A DNA stretch of 64,000 nucleotides from JAIQFL01 sp035501495 (GCA_035501495.1 DATJWB010000314.1:67788-131787); one strand, 5' to 3'. Numbered from the stretch's first letter, positions 25,144 to 34,686 are shown. The notes: generated by a model not told the origin, from the sequence alone. Numbers and translations: made by a program.

Positions 25144-26271
25144 GTGAAATCGAAAACGCCCCTGGTGCTGCTACTCGCGGCCGTGCTTGGCGCACAGCCG
25201 AAAAACGCGGCGCCCTCGGACCGGCCGGAGATTCCCTTCAAGCTGGCAACGTTCGAAGCCGATGGAAAGCTGCAGATCGGGATGGTATTCGGTTCGCGCG
25301 TCGTGGATATCGCGCGCGCCAATGCCTATCTGGCGCAGAAGGCGCACCTTCCGTCGATGGCCCTCCCCACCGAAATGAGGGCCCTGATCGAGCAATACGA
25401 CCGGGCGTCCAAACGCCTGTATCAGATTGCGAATTACCTCAAGGGCGAGAGCGGAACTGCCGGGCTGCCTTTCGCTTATGACTTCGCCAGGGTCTCGGTG
25501 AAAGCGCCCATCAAGTACCCGTGGAACCTGCTCAATCTCGCGGCGAACTACAAAGCGCATGCCGAAGGGATGGGAACGCAACGCGGAGGGCAGAATGCAG
25601 CCACGACGCCCGCGGGGCGCGCGGGGGCCACGGGATTCAACGCGGCTGCGGCGGCGGACATCGACCCCGATCGCGACGGGCCGATCGTCTTCGCGAAATC
25701 GCCGCGATCGTGCATCATCGATCCCGGCGCAGCCTACCTGATTCCGCCCGGCCGCACCCGCATCGACTGGGAGGGCGAACTGGCCATCGTGATGGGCAAG
25801 GAGTCCTACATGATTGCCAAAGAAAAGGCTCACGATGCGGTGTTCGGCTACAGCATCCTGTACGACGTGAGCGACCGCGGCGGGGGAAAGCCGCGCCGCG
25901 TGGTCTCGATGTTCCAGGGCGTCAATTGGTTCGATGGCAAGAGCATCGATCGCGGCGCTCCTTTCGGGCCGGTGATCGTGCCCAAGGAGTTTCTGCCGAA
26001 CTTTAACAATCTGCGGGTGGTCACCCGCGTGAACGGAGCGGTCAAACAGGACGGGCGCACCAGCGAGCTCATCTGGGACGAGGGGCACATGATCCAGTAC
26101 ATTACCTCGATCATGTCGCTCTATCCCGGAGACCTGATCTCTACCGGAACACCCGCCGGAACGGGCGCGGAACGCAACGAGTTCCTGAAGCCGGGAGACG
26201 TGGTGGAGATCGAGATCGAAGGCATTGGAACGCTGCGCACACCGATGGATGTGGGCCGCGGGCCGGCCTGA
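25144..26271 (+). CDS. Secreted fumarylacetoacetate hydrolase family protein
   Basis: 375 aa. A signal-peptide-like start (MKSKTPLVLLLAAVLGAQP) is unusual for this normally cytoplasmic family. FAH core: NLAANYKAHAEG, KSPRSCIIDPGAAYLIP, the metal-binding acidic cluster in IDWEGELAIVMGKE, FDGKSIDRGAPFGPVIVPKE and SLYPGDLISTGTPAGTG. Members hydrolyse or decarboxylate 2-oxo acids and related C-C bonds with Mg2+. Convergent with the amidohydrolase. Export to the periplasm is inferred from the N-terminus only. Confidence 0.85.
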   Translation: MKSKTPLVLLLAAVLGAQPKNAAPSDRPEIPFKLATFEADGKLQIGMVFGSRVVDIARANAYLAQKAHLPSMALPTEMRALIEQYDRASKRLYQIANYLKGESGTAGLPFAYDFARVSVKAPIKYPWNLLNLAANYKAHAEGMGTQRGGQNAATTPAGRAGATGFNAAAAADIDPDRDGPIVFAKSPRSCIIDPGAAYLIPPGRTRIDWEGELAIVMGKESYMIAKEKAHDAVFGYSILYDVSDRGGGKPRRVVSMFQGVNWFDGKSIDRGAPFGPVIVPKEFLPNFNNLRVVTRVNGAVKQDGRTSELIWDEGHMIQYITSIMSLYPGDLISTGTPAGTGAERNEFLKPGDVVEIEIEGIGTLRTPMDVGRGPA

Positions 26272-26290
26272 CCGCGACGGAACCCGGCGC

Positions 26291-27943
26291 TCAGCGCGTA
26301 AATACCGCGTTGCCGCCCACCACGGTCATCAGGATCTTCATCTGCTCGATGCGCTTAGGATCAGCGGTGAGGATGTCCTCGTCGAGCACCACGAAATCGG
26401 CCAGCTTGCCGGGCTCGATAGAGCCTTTGATCTGCTCGTCGAAGGTGAGGCGCGCGTTTCCGATGGTGGCGATGCGCAGGGCCTCTTCGCGGGTGATCTT
26501 CTGGTCGGGCCCGAGCACGCCGCCGCTGATCGTTCCGCGAGTCACGAAGTGATACATCGTCCAGAGCGGCGGAAACGGCACCACTGGCGCATCGGTGCCT
26601 GCGGCGACATCCACTCCATGATCGAGATAGGCGCGGACCGGAGTGACTCGCGCTGCGCGCGCCGCGCCCCAGTAGTGAACCAGGCTCGGCCCCGCGAGAT
26701 AAAGATGATTCTGCACGGTGACGAAAGCGCCCAGAGCCTTGATGCGGGCGAAATGCTCTTCGCGAGGCAGGAATCCATGCTCGATGGCCCACCGTTTTCC
26801 CTGGATCGGCTTCTCGCGGTTTGCCGCTTCGTATGCCGCGAGGACTTCGTCGATGGCCGCATCGCCTACGGCGTGGGTGCCCACCCGCCACCCGAGACGA
26901 TTCAGTTCTTTCACGATTTCGGTGTATCGCTCCCGCGGCATCAGATTGAGTCCGCGGAATGTCCCGTCCTTCCCGTAGGGCTCCTGGTAAGGCTCTCGCA
27001 TCCAGCCGCCCTCGAAGCCTCCATCCACAATCAGCTTCATGCCGCCGATCTTCAGCCACTCGTCGCCTTCGTCCGGCCGGACGCCCGAGTTTTCGAGGAA
27101 GGCACGCACCTTGGCGGCGTCCGGATTGGGAGGCGCGGAGAGCAGCGCGGTGATGCGCATGGTCAGCAGGCCGCGGCGCTTCATTTCCTGGAACAAGTGG
27201 TATTGATCCAAGCTGATTCCCGGCTGGCGTATACTGGTGAGCCCGGCCGCATGAAGCTTGCGGAACTGCCGGCTCCAGGATTCGATCTGCTGATCGGGCG
27301 TCAATCGGTTTTGGGGCAGCGCCACCAGCGTGCGGGCGCGGTCGATGAGCTCGCCATTGGGTTCACCATCAGGATAGCGGCTGATCTGGCCGCCCTCGGG
27401 AGAAGCGGTGGCCTTTTCGATGTGCCATTTCGCGAGGGCCGCGGAATTCAGGATGAACTCGTGGCCGCCGCGAACCAGCACCACCGGATTCTCCGGCGAT
27501 ACCGGATCCAGATCGCGGCGCAGCGGGAGTCGCTGTTCCTTGAGCTGCGCCTCGTGCCAGTCGCTGTTCGAGACGATCACGTCTCCCGGCTTCGAGTGCT
27601 GGACGCGTTCGCGAATTCTGGCGTAGACGTCGGCAAGCGATCGGGTATCCGAGAGATCGACGCCCGGTCCGCCGCCCGCGCCGTGAAGGTGACTGTCCTC
27701 GAGTCCCGGAACGACGGTTTTGCCGTGCAGATCGACGACGCGCGTCGCGGTACCGGCGAGCCTGCGAATGTCCTCATTCTTTCCGACGGCAGTGAAACGG
27801 CCGCCGCGGATCGCAATCGCCTCGGCAGTCGAGAACCGCGGATCGACGGTGATGATCTTGCCGTTCCAGTAGACGGCGTCGGTAGCTTGCGCGGCCGCCA
27901 CCCCGCCGAGGAGCGCGAAGAGCGAGAGGATCGTGGTTTGCAT
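26291..27943 (-). CDS. Secreted YtcJ-like metal-dependent amidohydrolase
   Basis: 550 aa with a signal peptide (MQTTILSLFALLGGVAAAQA). Amidohydrolase fold: VDLHGKTVVPGLEDSHLHG carries the first metal-site His pair; further His in LGWRVGTHAVGDAAI and WAIEHGFL; AAGTDAPV holds the catalytic Asp. The C-terminus returns to the small beta domain (IEPGKLADFVVLDEDILT). Closest in layout to YtcJ-type hydrolases of N-acyl compounds; substrate unknown. The frame is open far upstream but overlaps KDPG aldolase, so ATG 27943 is used; ATG 27970 is possible. Downstream of eda by 77 bp, same strand. Confidence 0.85.
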   Translation of the reverse strand: MQTTILSLFALLGGVAAAQATDAVYWNGKIITVDPRFSTAEAIAIRGGRFTAVGKNEDIRRLAGTATRVVDLHGKTVVPGLEDSHLHGAGGGPGVDLSDTRSLADVYARIRERVQHSKPGDVIVSNSDWHEAQLKEQRLPLRRDLDPVSPENPVVLVRGGHEFILNSAALAKWHIEKATASPEGGQISRYPDGEPNGELIDRARTLVALPQNRLTPDQQIESWSRQFRKLHAAGLTSIRQPGISLDQYHLFQEMKRRGLLTMRITALLSAPPNPDAAKVRAFLENSGVRPDEGDEWLKIGGMKLIVDGGFEGGWMREPYQEPYGKDGTFRGLNLMPRERYTEIVKELNRLGWRVGTHAVGDAAIDEVLAAYEAANREKPIQGKRWAIEHGFLPREEHFARIKALGAFVTVQNHLYLAGPSLVHYWGAARAARVTPVRAYLDHGVDVAAGTDAPVVPFPPLWTMYHFVTRGTISGGVLGPDQKITREEALRIATIGNARLTFDEQIKGSIEPGKLADFVVLDEDILTADPKRIEQMKILMTVVGGNAVFTR

Positions 27944-28020
27944 TTGGAGGTCGGGTGAAATCCTTCTCATGGTACCGCTCACTGGTTCCTCGGGCGCTGA
28001 TGAAGTGTCCGCGACGCGCG

Positions 28021-28671
28021 TCACAAATGTCCGCGGGCCTGATTGACGATGTGGACCAGACGAACTGCCAGTTCGTGGATGCGGTGCGGCTGGCGGAGTT
28101 CGATCGCTTTTCGCGGCACCAGGTGCGCGCCTACTCCGACCGCGGCGGCACCCGCGGTGAAGAACTCGGCGGCGTTCTGCTGATTCACGCCTCCCGAGGC
28201 GATTAGCGGAATCTGCGGGAACGGGCCTTTGAGGGCCTTGATGTATGGAGCCCCGCCGAGTTGCGAGACGGGAAAGATTTTGACGAAGTCCACGCCGGCC
28301 TTCCACGCCATCATCACCTCGGTCGGGGTGAGCGCACCAGGGAAAACCACAACGTTCTCGCGTACGGCGAACTCCACGGTCTTCAGATCGAGGCCCGTGA
28401 TGGTCAGGAAGCTCGCGCCTGCGTCGATGCAGCGTCGCGCGACATCGGTGTCCCAGACCGTGCCCGCCCCGACGATCAGCTCCGGCCGCCGCTTCGCAAG
28501 GTAGGAGATTACGTCGAGGGCGCCGGGCACCGTCATGGTGACTTCCAGGATGGGGATGCCGCCGCCGGCGACGGACTCCGCGGCGAACAAGGCATCATCG
28601 GTGGCCGAGACCCGGATCGCGGGAATAATTCCGATCTCCTGTATGCGCGCGCGCACCTGTTCGCGGTTCAT
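28021..28671 (-). CDS. eda: 2-keto-3-deoxy-6-phosphogluconate aldolase
   Basis: 216 aa class I aldolase. Catalytic Glu43 in ILEVTMTVPGA, Schiff-base Lys131 in DFVKIFP, phosphate-binding FPGALTPTE and LIASGGVN. Splits KDPG (or 4-hydroxy-2-oxoglutarate) to pyruvate plus an aldehyde, in the Entner-Doudoroff route or sugar-acid breakdown. It starts 15 bp after the RND pump gene on the same strand, so it may be read from the efflux operon, although no functional link is evident. Confidence 0.9.
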   Translation of the reverse strand: MNREQVRARIQEIGIIPAIRVSATDDALFAAESVAGGGIPILEVTMTVPGALDVISYLAKRRPELIVGAGTVWDTDVARRCIDAGASFLTITGLDLKTVEFAVRENVVVFPGALTPTEVMMAWKAGVDFVKIFPVSQLGGAPYIKALKGPFPQIPLIASGGVNQQNAAEFFTAGAAAVGVGAHLVPRKAIELRQPHRIHELAVRLVHIVNQARGHL

Positions 28672-28686
28672 CGTCTGGCCACGCCA

Positions 28687-31600
28687 TTATTCCTGTTCAT
28701 CGAATTCCAGTTCGGGAGCCGGCAGCACGTCGTCGGAACCGGCGATCCACACATAAAGGGTCGGCAGAAGGAAGATGTTGGCGATCATGGCGACCATCAG
28801 GCCGCCTACGATCACGATCGCGAAGGGCCGCTGGGAATCGGACCCGATGCCGCGCGAGAGGGCCGCTGGCAGGAGTCCGAGGGTCGCCACCAGCGTGGTC
28901 ATCATGATAGGACGGAGGCGCAAGACCGCGCCTTCCACCGCGGCGTCCACCACCGAATGGCCTCGCGCGCGGAGCTGGTTGATGTATTCCAACATGATGA
29001 CGCCGGTCTGCACGCACACTCCGAAGAGCGCCAGGAAGCCCACGCCCGATGAGACGCTGAAGTGGGTACCGGTGATCAGCAGCGCCAGGAGACCGCCGAG
29101 CGGCGCCATCGCGATATTCGCGAGCATCAGGGTGGCCCACTTGAACGAATGGAACATCGTGTACAGGATGATGTAGATGACCAGGATCGTGATGGGCAGC
29201 ACGATCATGAGGCGCTTCTGCGAGCGCTTCTGGCTGGCGTACTCGCCGGCCCAGTCGATCCAGTAGCCGGTGGGCAGCTTCACCTGCTGCTCGACCTTGC
29301 GCATGGCCTCTTCCACGGTGCTGCCGAGGTCGCGCCCGCGAACGCTGTATTTGATGGCGACGTACCGGGAATTCGACTCCCGGTAGATCTGCGACGCGCC
29401 GTCCTTCACCTGCACGTTGCAGAGCTGCGCCAGCGAGACGCGCTCTCCGGAAGGAGCCACCAGGCGGATTTTCTCGATGGCCTCCCGGGTGTCGCGGAAT
29501 CGCGGGAGGTAGCGCAGCACGAGGTCATAGCGCTGCTCGTTTTGCAGGACCTGGCTGAGCGCGCCGCCTCCAACCGCGGTCTGGATCGCGTCCTGCACGT
29601 CGGCGACGTTGATCTGGTAGCGGGCGGCCTTGGCGCGGTCCACTTCGAGATTCAGGTTGGGCTGGCCGACCACGCGAAACAGGCCGAGGTCCTGAATGCC
29701 CTGGATCTTGCGCATCACACCGACGATCTGATCGCCCTTTTCCTCGAGGAGCCGCAAGTCGCCGCCGTAAACTTTGATGGCCAGTTCACCTTTGACGCCG
29801 CTGACGGCTTCCTCCATGTTGTCCGCGATGGGCTGTGAGAAATTCCAGATGACGCCGGGGATCTTTTCCAACTGGTAGTTCATGGCGGCGATCAGATCTT
29901 CCTTGTCTTCGTGGAAGATGGGGCGCCACTGGTCCTTGGGCTTCAGATCGACGAAGTACTCGGTATTGAAGAAGCCGGTGGTGTCCGTGCCGTCGTCGGG
30001 GCGGCCCACCTGGCTGGTGACCACGGTGACTTCGGGGAACGCGGCAAGAATGGGGCGCACCTGGTTGGCGAGGCGGACGCCTTCGGTGGGGCCGGTGCTG
30101 GGCGCGAGCGTGCCGCGCACCCAGATGGCGCCTTCGTCGAGGTGGGGGAGAAACTCCGAGCCGATCAGCCCGCTGGAGAGAAGCCAGGCGGCCACCGTGA
30201 CGCTGCCGATGGCGCCGCCGACAATGATCCAGCGGTGGTTCACGGAAAAGCGGACCATGCCGCGGTAGCGCGCGGTCATGAAGACCATCAGCGGGTTGTG
30301 CCACTCGCGCATGCCTTCGCGGAAGAGGAAGCTCGAAAGCACCGGCGCCAGCACCATCGAGAAGACCAGAGCGCCGGCGAGCGCAAACGCGACGGTCCAC
30401 GCCATCGGCTTGAACAGCCGCCCTTCCACTGCCTGCAGGGTGAAGATCGGCAGGTACGCCGTGATGATGATGCCGATGGCGTAGAACACCGGGCGCTGCA
30501 CTTCGTGCGCCGCTTCGCGGATGCGGACCATGGCCGGCTTGCTGACATCCTGACGGCCCATGTGGCGGACAATATTCTCCACCATCACCACCGCGCCATC
30601 CACCACCATGCCGAAATCCAGCGCGCCGAGCGAGAGCAGGTTGGCGGGGATGTGGCGGAGGTCGAGGCAGATGGAGGCGAACAGCAGAGCGAATGGAATG
30701 GTGAGCGCCACTACCAGCGCGCCGCGCAGATTCCCGAGGAACATGAACAGAATGATGGCCACCAGGATGATGCCCTCGGTGAGGTTGTGCAGGACGGTGT
30801 GGGTGGTGTAGTGCACCAGGTCGCTGCGATCGAGGAACGGCACGATTTTGACGCCTGGAGGAAGCAGGTGGTCGTTGAGCTCCTTCACCTTGGCGTGGAT
30901 GCCTTCGAGCGCGGAGTCGGAATTGGCGCCCTTGCGCAGCAGGACGATGCCTTCCACCACATCGTCGTTATCGATGACGCGGCCATCGGAGCGGTGGATG
31001 GTCTTGCCGTTCTGCCCCAGGCGGATCTTCGGACCTTGCGCCACCACGGCGATATCCTTGACGCGCAGGGCCGTTCCATTGGCCGTTTTGATGACGGTGT
31101 TTTCGATATCTTGAACCGTGCTGACCAGGCCAATGGCCCGGACGTTGACCTGCTGCAGCCCTTCTTCGATGAAGCTGCCCCCGGCATTCACGTTGTTGTT
31201 GGTGAGCTGCTGCTCCACCTGGCCGATGTTGAGGCCGTACGCGATCAGCTTGTCGGGATCGAGCCGGATCTGGTATTCCCGCGTGACTCCGCCCAGGCTT
31301 GAAACATCGACGACGTTCTCCACGGACTTGAATTGCTTCTCGAGCGTCCAGTCCTCGATGGTCTTCAGGTCCATCACGTCGTACTGCGGGTTGGTGCTCT
31401 TCAAGGTGTAGAAGAAAATCTGCCCGACGGGGCTCCAGTCGGTGCCGATCTGCGGCTGCAGATTCTGCGGCAGGTTCACCTGCGTGAGCCGCTCGAGCAC
31501 TTTCTGGCGGTTCCAGTCGTTTTCGGACTCGTCGTCGAAGATCAGCATCAGGCTGGAGAGGCCGAAGATCGAGACGGAGCGCAGGTGCGACAGGTGGGGT

Positions 31601-31827
31601 AGCCCGTTCATCACGATTTCGATGGGGATCGTGACCTGCTGTTCAACTTCTTCGGCGGCGCGTCCCGGCCACTGCGTAATGATCTGAACGTAGTTGTTGG
31701 CGACGTCCGGATAAGCTTCGATGGGGAGCGCTTCGAACGAGATGACACCCCAGACGGTGAGGAGGATGGCGATCACCACCACCAGGAACCGGTTGTTCAG
31801 AGCAAAATCGACGAGGCCTCGAATCAT
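28687..31827 (-). CDS. RND efflux pump, heavy-metal (CzcA/CusA) type, copy 1
   Basis: 1046 aa inner-membrane RND transporter with 12 helices and two large periplasmic loops. Begins MIRGLVDFALNNRFLVVV; TM4 has the HME-type proton relay D404, D410, E417 (DFGMVVDGAVVMVEN). Also IPIEAYPDVANNYVQIITQWPGRA typical of CzcA/CusA. Expels metal ions, or possibly other compounds, through the adaptor and TolC partner encoded just upstream. Third gene of tolC-hlyD-rnd; 7 bp after hlyD. A paralogue of the same length lies at 37270-40401. Metal specificity cannot be read from the sequence. Confidence 0.93.
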   Translation of the reverse strand: MIRGLVDFALNNRFLVVVIAILLTVWGVISFEALPIEAYPDVANNYVQIITQWPGRAAEEVEQQVTIPIEIVMNGLPHLSHLRSVSIFGLSSLMLIFDDESENDWNRQKVLERLTQVNLPQNLQPQIGTDWSPVGQIFFYTLKSTNPQYDVMDLKTIEDWTLEKQFKSVENVVDVSSLGGVTREYQIRLDPDKLIAYGLNIGQVEQQLTNNNVNAGGSFIEEGLQQVNVRAIGLVSTVQDIENTVIKTANGTALRVKDIAVVAQGPKIRLGQNGKTIHRSDGRVIDNDDVVEGIVLLRKGANSDSALEGIHAKVKELNDHLLPPGVKIVPFLDRSDLVHYTTHTVLHNLTEGIILVAIILFMFLGNLRGALVVALTIPFALLFASICLDLRHIPANLLSLGALDFGMVVDGAVVMVENIVRHMGRQDVSKPAMVRIREAAHEVQRPVFYAIGIIITAYLPIFTLQAVEGRLFKPMAWTVAFALAGALVFSMVLAPVLSSFLFREGMREWHNPLMVFMTARYRGMVRFSVNHRWIIVGGAIGSVTVAAWLLSSGLIGSEFLPHLDEGAIWVRGTLAPSTGPTEGVRLANQVRPILAAFPEVTVVTSQVGRPDDGTDTTGFFNTEYFVDLKPKDQWRPIFHEDKEDLIAAMNYQLEKIPGVIWNFSQPIADNMEEAVSGVKGELAIKVYGGDLRLLEEKGDQIVGVMRKIQGIQDLGLFRVVGQPNLNLEVDRAKAARYQINVADVQDAIQTAVGGGALSQVLQNEQRYDLVLRYLPRFRDTREAIEKIRLVAPSGERVSLAQLCNVQVKDGASQIYRESNSRYVAIKYSVRGRDLGSTVEEAMRKVEQQVKLPTGYWIDWAGEYASQKRSQKRLMIVLPITILVIYIILYTMFHSFKWATLMLANIAMAPLGGLLALLITGTHFSVSSGVGFLALFGVCVQTGVIMLEYINQLRARGHSVVDAAVEGAVLRLRPIMMTTLVATLGLLPAALSRGIGSDSQRPFAIVIVGGLMVAMIANIFLLPTLYVWIAGSDDVLPAPELEFDEQE

Positions 31828-31834
31828 GGGCGGA

Positions 31835-33085
31835 TCATTGTTCCACGGTGCTTTGCAGGACCAGGGCGTTCTGCACCACGCGCTGTCCCGGCTTGAGGCC
31901 CGAACGGATCTCCTGCATTTTGCCGGGGAGCATGTCGCCGCCCACTACCTCGACGCGCTGAAACTGCCCGCTGTCGGCCGGCGTGTAGACCCAGTCGCGA
32001 TCGTGCAGATGGAGGATCGCGGACGCCGGGACCATCGCGCGGGCTTCTTTCTTCGGTCCATGGAATGTAGCCCGAACGAACATTCCCAGCCGCGCAAAGC
32101 CGGGATTCTCGACCTCCAGCCGGACTTTGGCCGTGCGCAGATTGGGATCGAGGATGGGGCCGATGTTGCTGACGCGCGCGCGGAGCACCTTGTCCGGGTA
32201 GGCCGCGAAGTGGATGTCGGCGTACTCGCCGATCTGCGCGAAGGGAAGGTCGTTCTCGTAAACGTCGCAGACGATCCACACGTGCGAGAGGTCGGAGATG
32301 GTGAAGGCATTGGGAGAAGCCAGGCCTTGGGTGCCCGACGCCGCCGTGACCTGCTGATCGGTGATGACGCCGGAAACAGGGGCCACCACATCGATGATTG
32401 CGGTGGGATGGTCTTTATCGGCGCCCAGAACCCGCAGCTTCTCGGCTGTGGTCTCCACCGTGACTTTAGCCTTCTCTTCGGTATCCTGAGCGACTTCGAG
32501 GTCTTTCTGCGCCACCGCGCCTTTGTCGTAGAGCAGCTTCGCGCGCTCCAGTTGTGCGCGGGAGAGGATCTCGTCTGCAACCGCCTGGCGGTAGTCGGAA
32601 AACGCGCCGGAGATATCGGCGCTTTGCACGCGCATCAAAACCTGGCCCTTGGTGACGGTGTCGCCGAGGCGCGCGCGAATCTCGAGCACGCGGCCCGAGG
32701 CAATCGAGATGACCGGGACATTGCGGGAGACATCGGCGCTGACGGTCCCGGTGACGTTGAGCTCGGGAGCGGAGTCGTGCTCCTCTGCGGTGGCCAGAGG
32801 GAACTGGTCGGGGCGATCGACTTTGACGAGGTCGGCGTTGCCTTCGCGCTCCACGGTAGCGGCCGGCGGCGCGCCGAGAGCGGGGTCACTCGCTCCCTTG
32901 GCTCCGCACCCGATCAAGAAAAGGAGAAAAGCAGCAATGCAGGCGACGGCGAAAAGTGTGGCGCTGTGGCGCAGGCACTCATGCCGACGCTGTTCGCCGC
33001 CGGCAGCAACCATGTCCACAACCAAAAAGCGTCCCGATGAGTCGGGACGCGGCAGGCAGGAGTGCCTGCGCCACAGCGAGTTCAT
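31835..33085 (-). CDS. RND periplasmic adaptor (HlyD/CusB family), copy 1, repeat in N-terminus
   Basis: 416 aa membrane-fusion protein linking the RND pump and TolC. A lipoprotein-like signal (FAVACIAAFLLFLIGC) precedes a barrel-sandwich domain (SIASGRVLEIRARLGDTVTKGQVL), an alpha-hairpin, and a second lipoyl half (IDVVAPVSGVITDQQV). ATG 33085 overlaps the tolC stop (ATGA) and has AAGAGG 8 nt upstream. Codons 5 to about 40 are encoded by a dispersed palindromic repeat that stays in frame (WRRHSCLPRPDSSGRF...), so a repeat-derived peptide precedes the original signal sequence. Whether this leader is tolerated or an internal start is used is open. Confidence 0.88.
   Translation of the reverse strand: MNSLWRRHSCLPRPDSSGRFLVVDMVAAGGEQRRHECLRHSATLFAVACIAAFLLFLIGCGAKGASDPALGAPPAATVEREGNADLVKVDRPDQFPLATAEEHDSAPELNVTGTVSADVSRNVPVISIASGRVLEIRARLGDTVTKGQVLMRVQSADISGAFSDYRQAVADEILSRAQLERAKLLYDKGAVAQKDLEVAQDTEEKAKVTVETTAEKLRVLGADKDHPTAIIDVVAPVSGVITDQQVTAASGTQGLASPNAFTISDLSHVWIVCDVYENDLPFAQIGEYADIHFAAYPDKVLRARVSNIGPILDPNLRTAKVRLEVENPGFARLGMFVRATFHGPKKEARAMVPASAILHLHDRDWVYTPADSGQFQRVEVVGGDMLPGKMQEIRSGLKPGQRVVQNALVLQSTVEQ
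32962..33078. repeat. Dispersed GTGGCGC-type repeat (copy R2) inside hlyD1
   Basis: 109-bp core (32966-33074) with 19-bp perfect terminal inverted repeats when 4 flanking bases are counted: CGCTGTGGCGCAGGCACTC at 32962-32980 and its reverse complement at 33060-33078. Internally, arms GCGTCCCGA/TCGGGACGC enclose TGAG, and a 7-bp stem surrounds GGAG. Inserted after codon 4 of the adaptor gene. The most compact complete copy in the window. Confidence 0.75.
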
Positions 33086-34317
33086 GGGATTACCTCTTGG
33101 CCTACCGCCAGATTCAATTGGCTGGCGGCGTTCAGGTAGGCGCCTACTAAATTCAGGTAGTTGGTTTGCACCGTGCGGTAGTCGTTCTGCGCGTTCAGGA
33201 ACTCCAGCAGCGACGATCCCCCGTGCTGGTAGGCGAAGGAGACCGTCTCGCGGACCTTGGCTGCCAGATCGAGGTACTTGGCCTTGTAGGGCCGGAGCAG
33301 TTCGCGGTTGCTGTTCAACATCGCCCAAGCCGAGTCCACGTCGCTGTAGACCTGCGCCTGTGTAGCTTCCTGCAGGCGGTGGTTGCGGTTGATGTCCAGG
33401 CGGGTGCGCGCCTTCTCGCCTTGATTCCGGTCGAACAGCCGGATCGGGATGCTTACGCTGAAGCCGATGTAAGCGGGGATGGGCGGATTGCGGCCTACGT
33501 CCACGCCGAAGGTCGGGTCGGTGGATCCGTTGGCGATTGCCAGGCGGTAGTCGGTCTTCGCCTTATCGACTGCTTCCACCGCCGCCTGCAGATCGGGCCG
33601 GTTGGCCGCCGCCATCTGGCGCAACTCCGGCAGCGTCAGGGTGGTCTCCGAGAAATCGAATCGGCCGGTGATGTCGAATTGCTCCACCGGGGTGCGGCTG
33701 TTCAGCAGCATCAGGAGTTGAATCTTGGCGGTCCGCACATTGGTCTCGGCGGTCTGGATGTCGGATTCGTACTGCACGCGCTGCAGCTCGAGGCGGTCGT
33801 AATCCACCTGCGCGATATCGCCGGCTTTCAAACGGTCCCGATTCACACCAAGGACCCGATCGTAGTAAGCTAGGTTCTCCCGGGCCAGCGCCAGAATGGC
33901 TTTGGCCTGGAGTGCCTGTACGAACCCGTTGCGGAGATTGAAGAGCAGATTGCGCTCCTGGTCGGCGAGCTGCGATACGGCGATCCCGGTGGCCTTGCGG
34001 GCGCTCTCCAGACGCAACTCGCGCTTGTGCTGTCGCTCGTGCAGGTAGTTCGCGGAGAACAGCGGCAGCGCAAAGCCGAAAGGGCGATAGGGATTGCCAT
34101 TGAACGGCTGAATCTGGTCGAGCGAGCTGTTGAAATCCGGATTGGGGCGCAGAAACGCGGTAATCTCCTGAGTCTTCGCTTCATCGATGCCGATTCGCCC
34201 CGCGCGCAACGTGGGGTTGGTGGCCTCGAATTGCTCCTTGATCTGCTGCCAGGTGAAGGTGTTCTGTGCGAGCATTCTGGTCGCCAGCATCCCCACGATC
34301 AGGATCGAGCGGCGCAT
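33082..34317 (-). CDS. TolC/CzcC-family outer-membrane channel, copy 1
   Basis: 411 aa. Signal peptide MRRSILIVGMLATRMLAQ, then two outer-membrane efflux protein repeats rich in long helices (QADLxR-like periodicity; NPTLRAGRIGIDEAKTQE, LQRVQYESDIQTAETNVRTAKIQLL, GGSSLLEFLNAQNDYRTVQ). Forms the outer-membrane duct for the RND pump. First gene of the operon; its stop overlaps the adaptor start. ATG 34317 has GGAG upstream; the frame extends a further 19 codons but without a better signal. Paralogue at 41790-43019 shares most of the sequence. Confidence 0.9.
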   Translation of the reverse strand: MRRSILIVGMLATRMLAQNTFTWQQIKEQFEATNPTLRAGRIGIDEAKTQEITAFLRPNPDFNSSLDQIQPFNGNPYRPFGFALPLFSANYLHERQHKRELRLESARKATGIAVSQLADQERNLLFNLRNGFVQALQAKAILALARENLAYYDRVLGVNRDRLKAGDIAQVDYDRLELQRVQYESDIQTAETNVRTAKIQLLMLLNSRTPVEQFDITGRFDFSETTLTLPELRQMAAANRPDLQAAVEAVDKAKTDYRLAIANGSTDPTFGVDVGRNPPIPAYIGFSVSIPIRLFDRNQGEKARTRLDINRNHRLQEATQAQVYSDVDSAWAMLNSNRELLRPYKAKYLDLAAKVRETVSFAYQHGGSSLLEFLNAQNDYRTVQTNYLNLVGAYLNAASQLNLAVGQEVIP

Positions 34318-34473
34318 ACGCCTCCACGGGAGCCACGCTGAAACGTCCGCGAGGACGCCGATGTCACCATCCACATAGACCCGGGAGGAAGCGGCTCAAC
34401 CTCATACTCGCGACTGTAGCTCAGGTCTGGAAGGTGAGGCCATCTATCTTGTCTCCAAGCCGTTTTGTCATTC

Positions 34474-34487
34474 GATTATCGTTTGGG
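34474..34487 (+). promoter_or_regulatory. Half-match to the regulator operator
   Basis: GATTATCGTTTGGG matches one arm and spacer of the inverted repeat described at 34535 and 36399. It lies in the same divergent gap between tolC1 and the response-regulator gene. Confidence 0.2.
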
Positions 34488-34534
34488 CAAAGCCAACGTG
34501 ACGGCGTGGGCGGTTTCACGGCTCGATTGGGTAG

Positions 34535-34550
34535 GTAATCTTTTGGTTAG
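34535..34550 (+). promoter_or_regulatory. Operator-like inverted repeat upstream of response regulator 1
   Basis: GTAATCTTTTGGTTAG; reverse strand CTAACC-AAAA-GATTAC. Same layout as CTAATC-AAAC-GATTAG at 36399 and CTAACT-AAAA-GATAGG at 43183. Lies in the 369-bp gap (34318-34686) between divergent tolC1 and this regulator; otherwise that gap shows no gene. Confidence 0.4.
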
Positions 34551-34686
34551 GGGAACGTGTCTTTTGGGCGAGGGTATTGGCGGGGGCGGCGTTTGATCTT
34601 ACCATCCTCAACATGGCGGTACGGGAGAACGAGAGGTGCCGGGCGGATGCCTGGTTGGGACGAGACACCGGGGGTGGTTGGTGGGG

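Noticed and set aside
26225..27958. 577-residue open frame antisense to the amidohydrolase
   Set aside because: Opposite-strand shadow of a gene with clear motifs; no domain of its own.
33086..33328. N-terminal extension of the hlyD1 frame into tolC1
   Set aside because: Overlaps tolC1 coding in another frame; ATG 33085 with AAGAGG and ATGA coupling is the better start.
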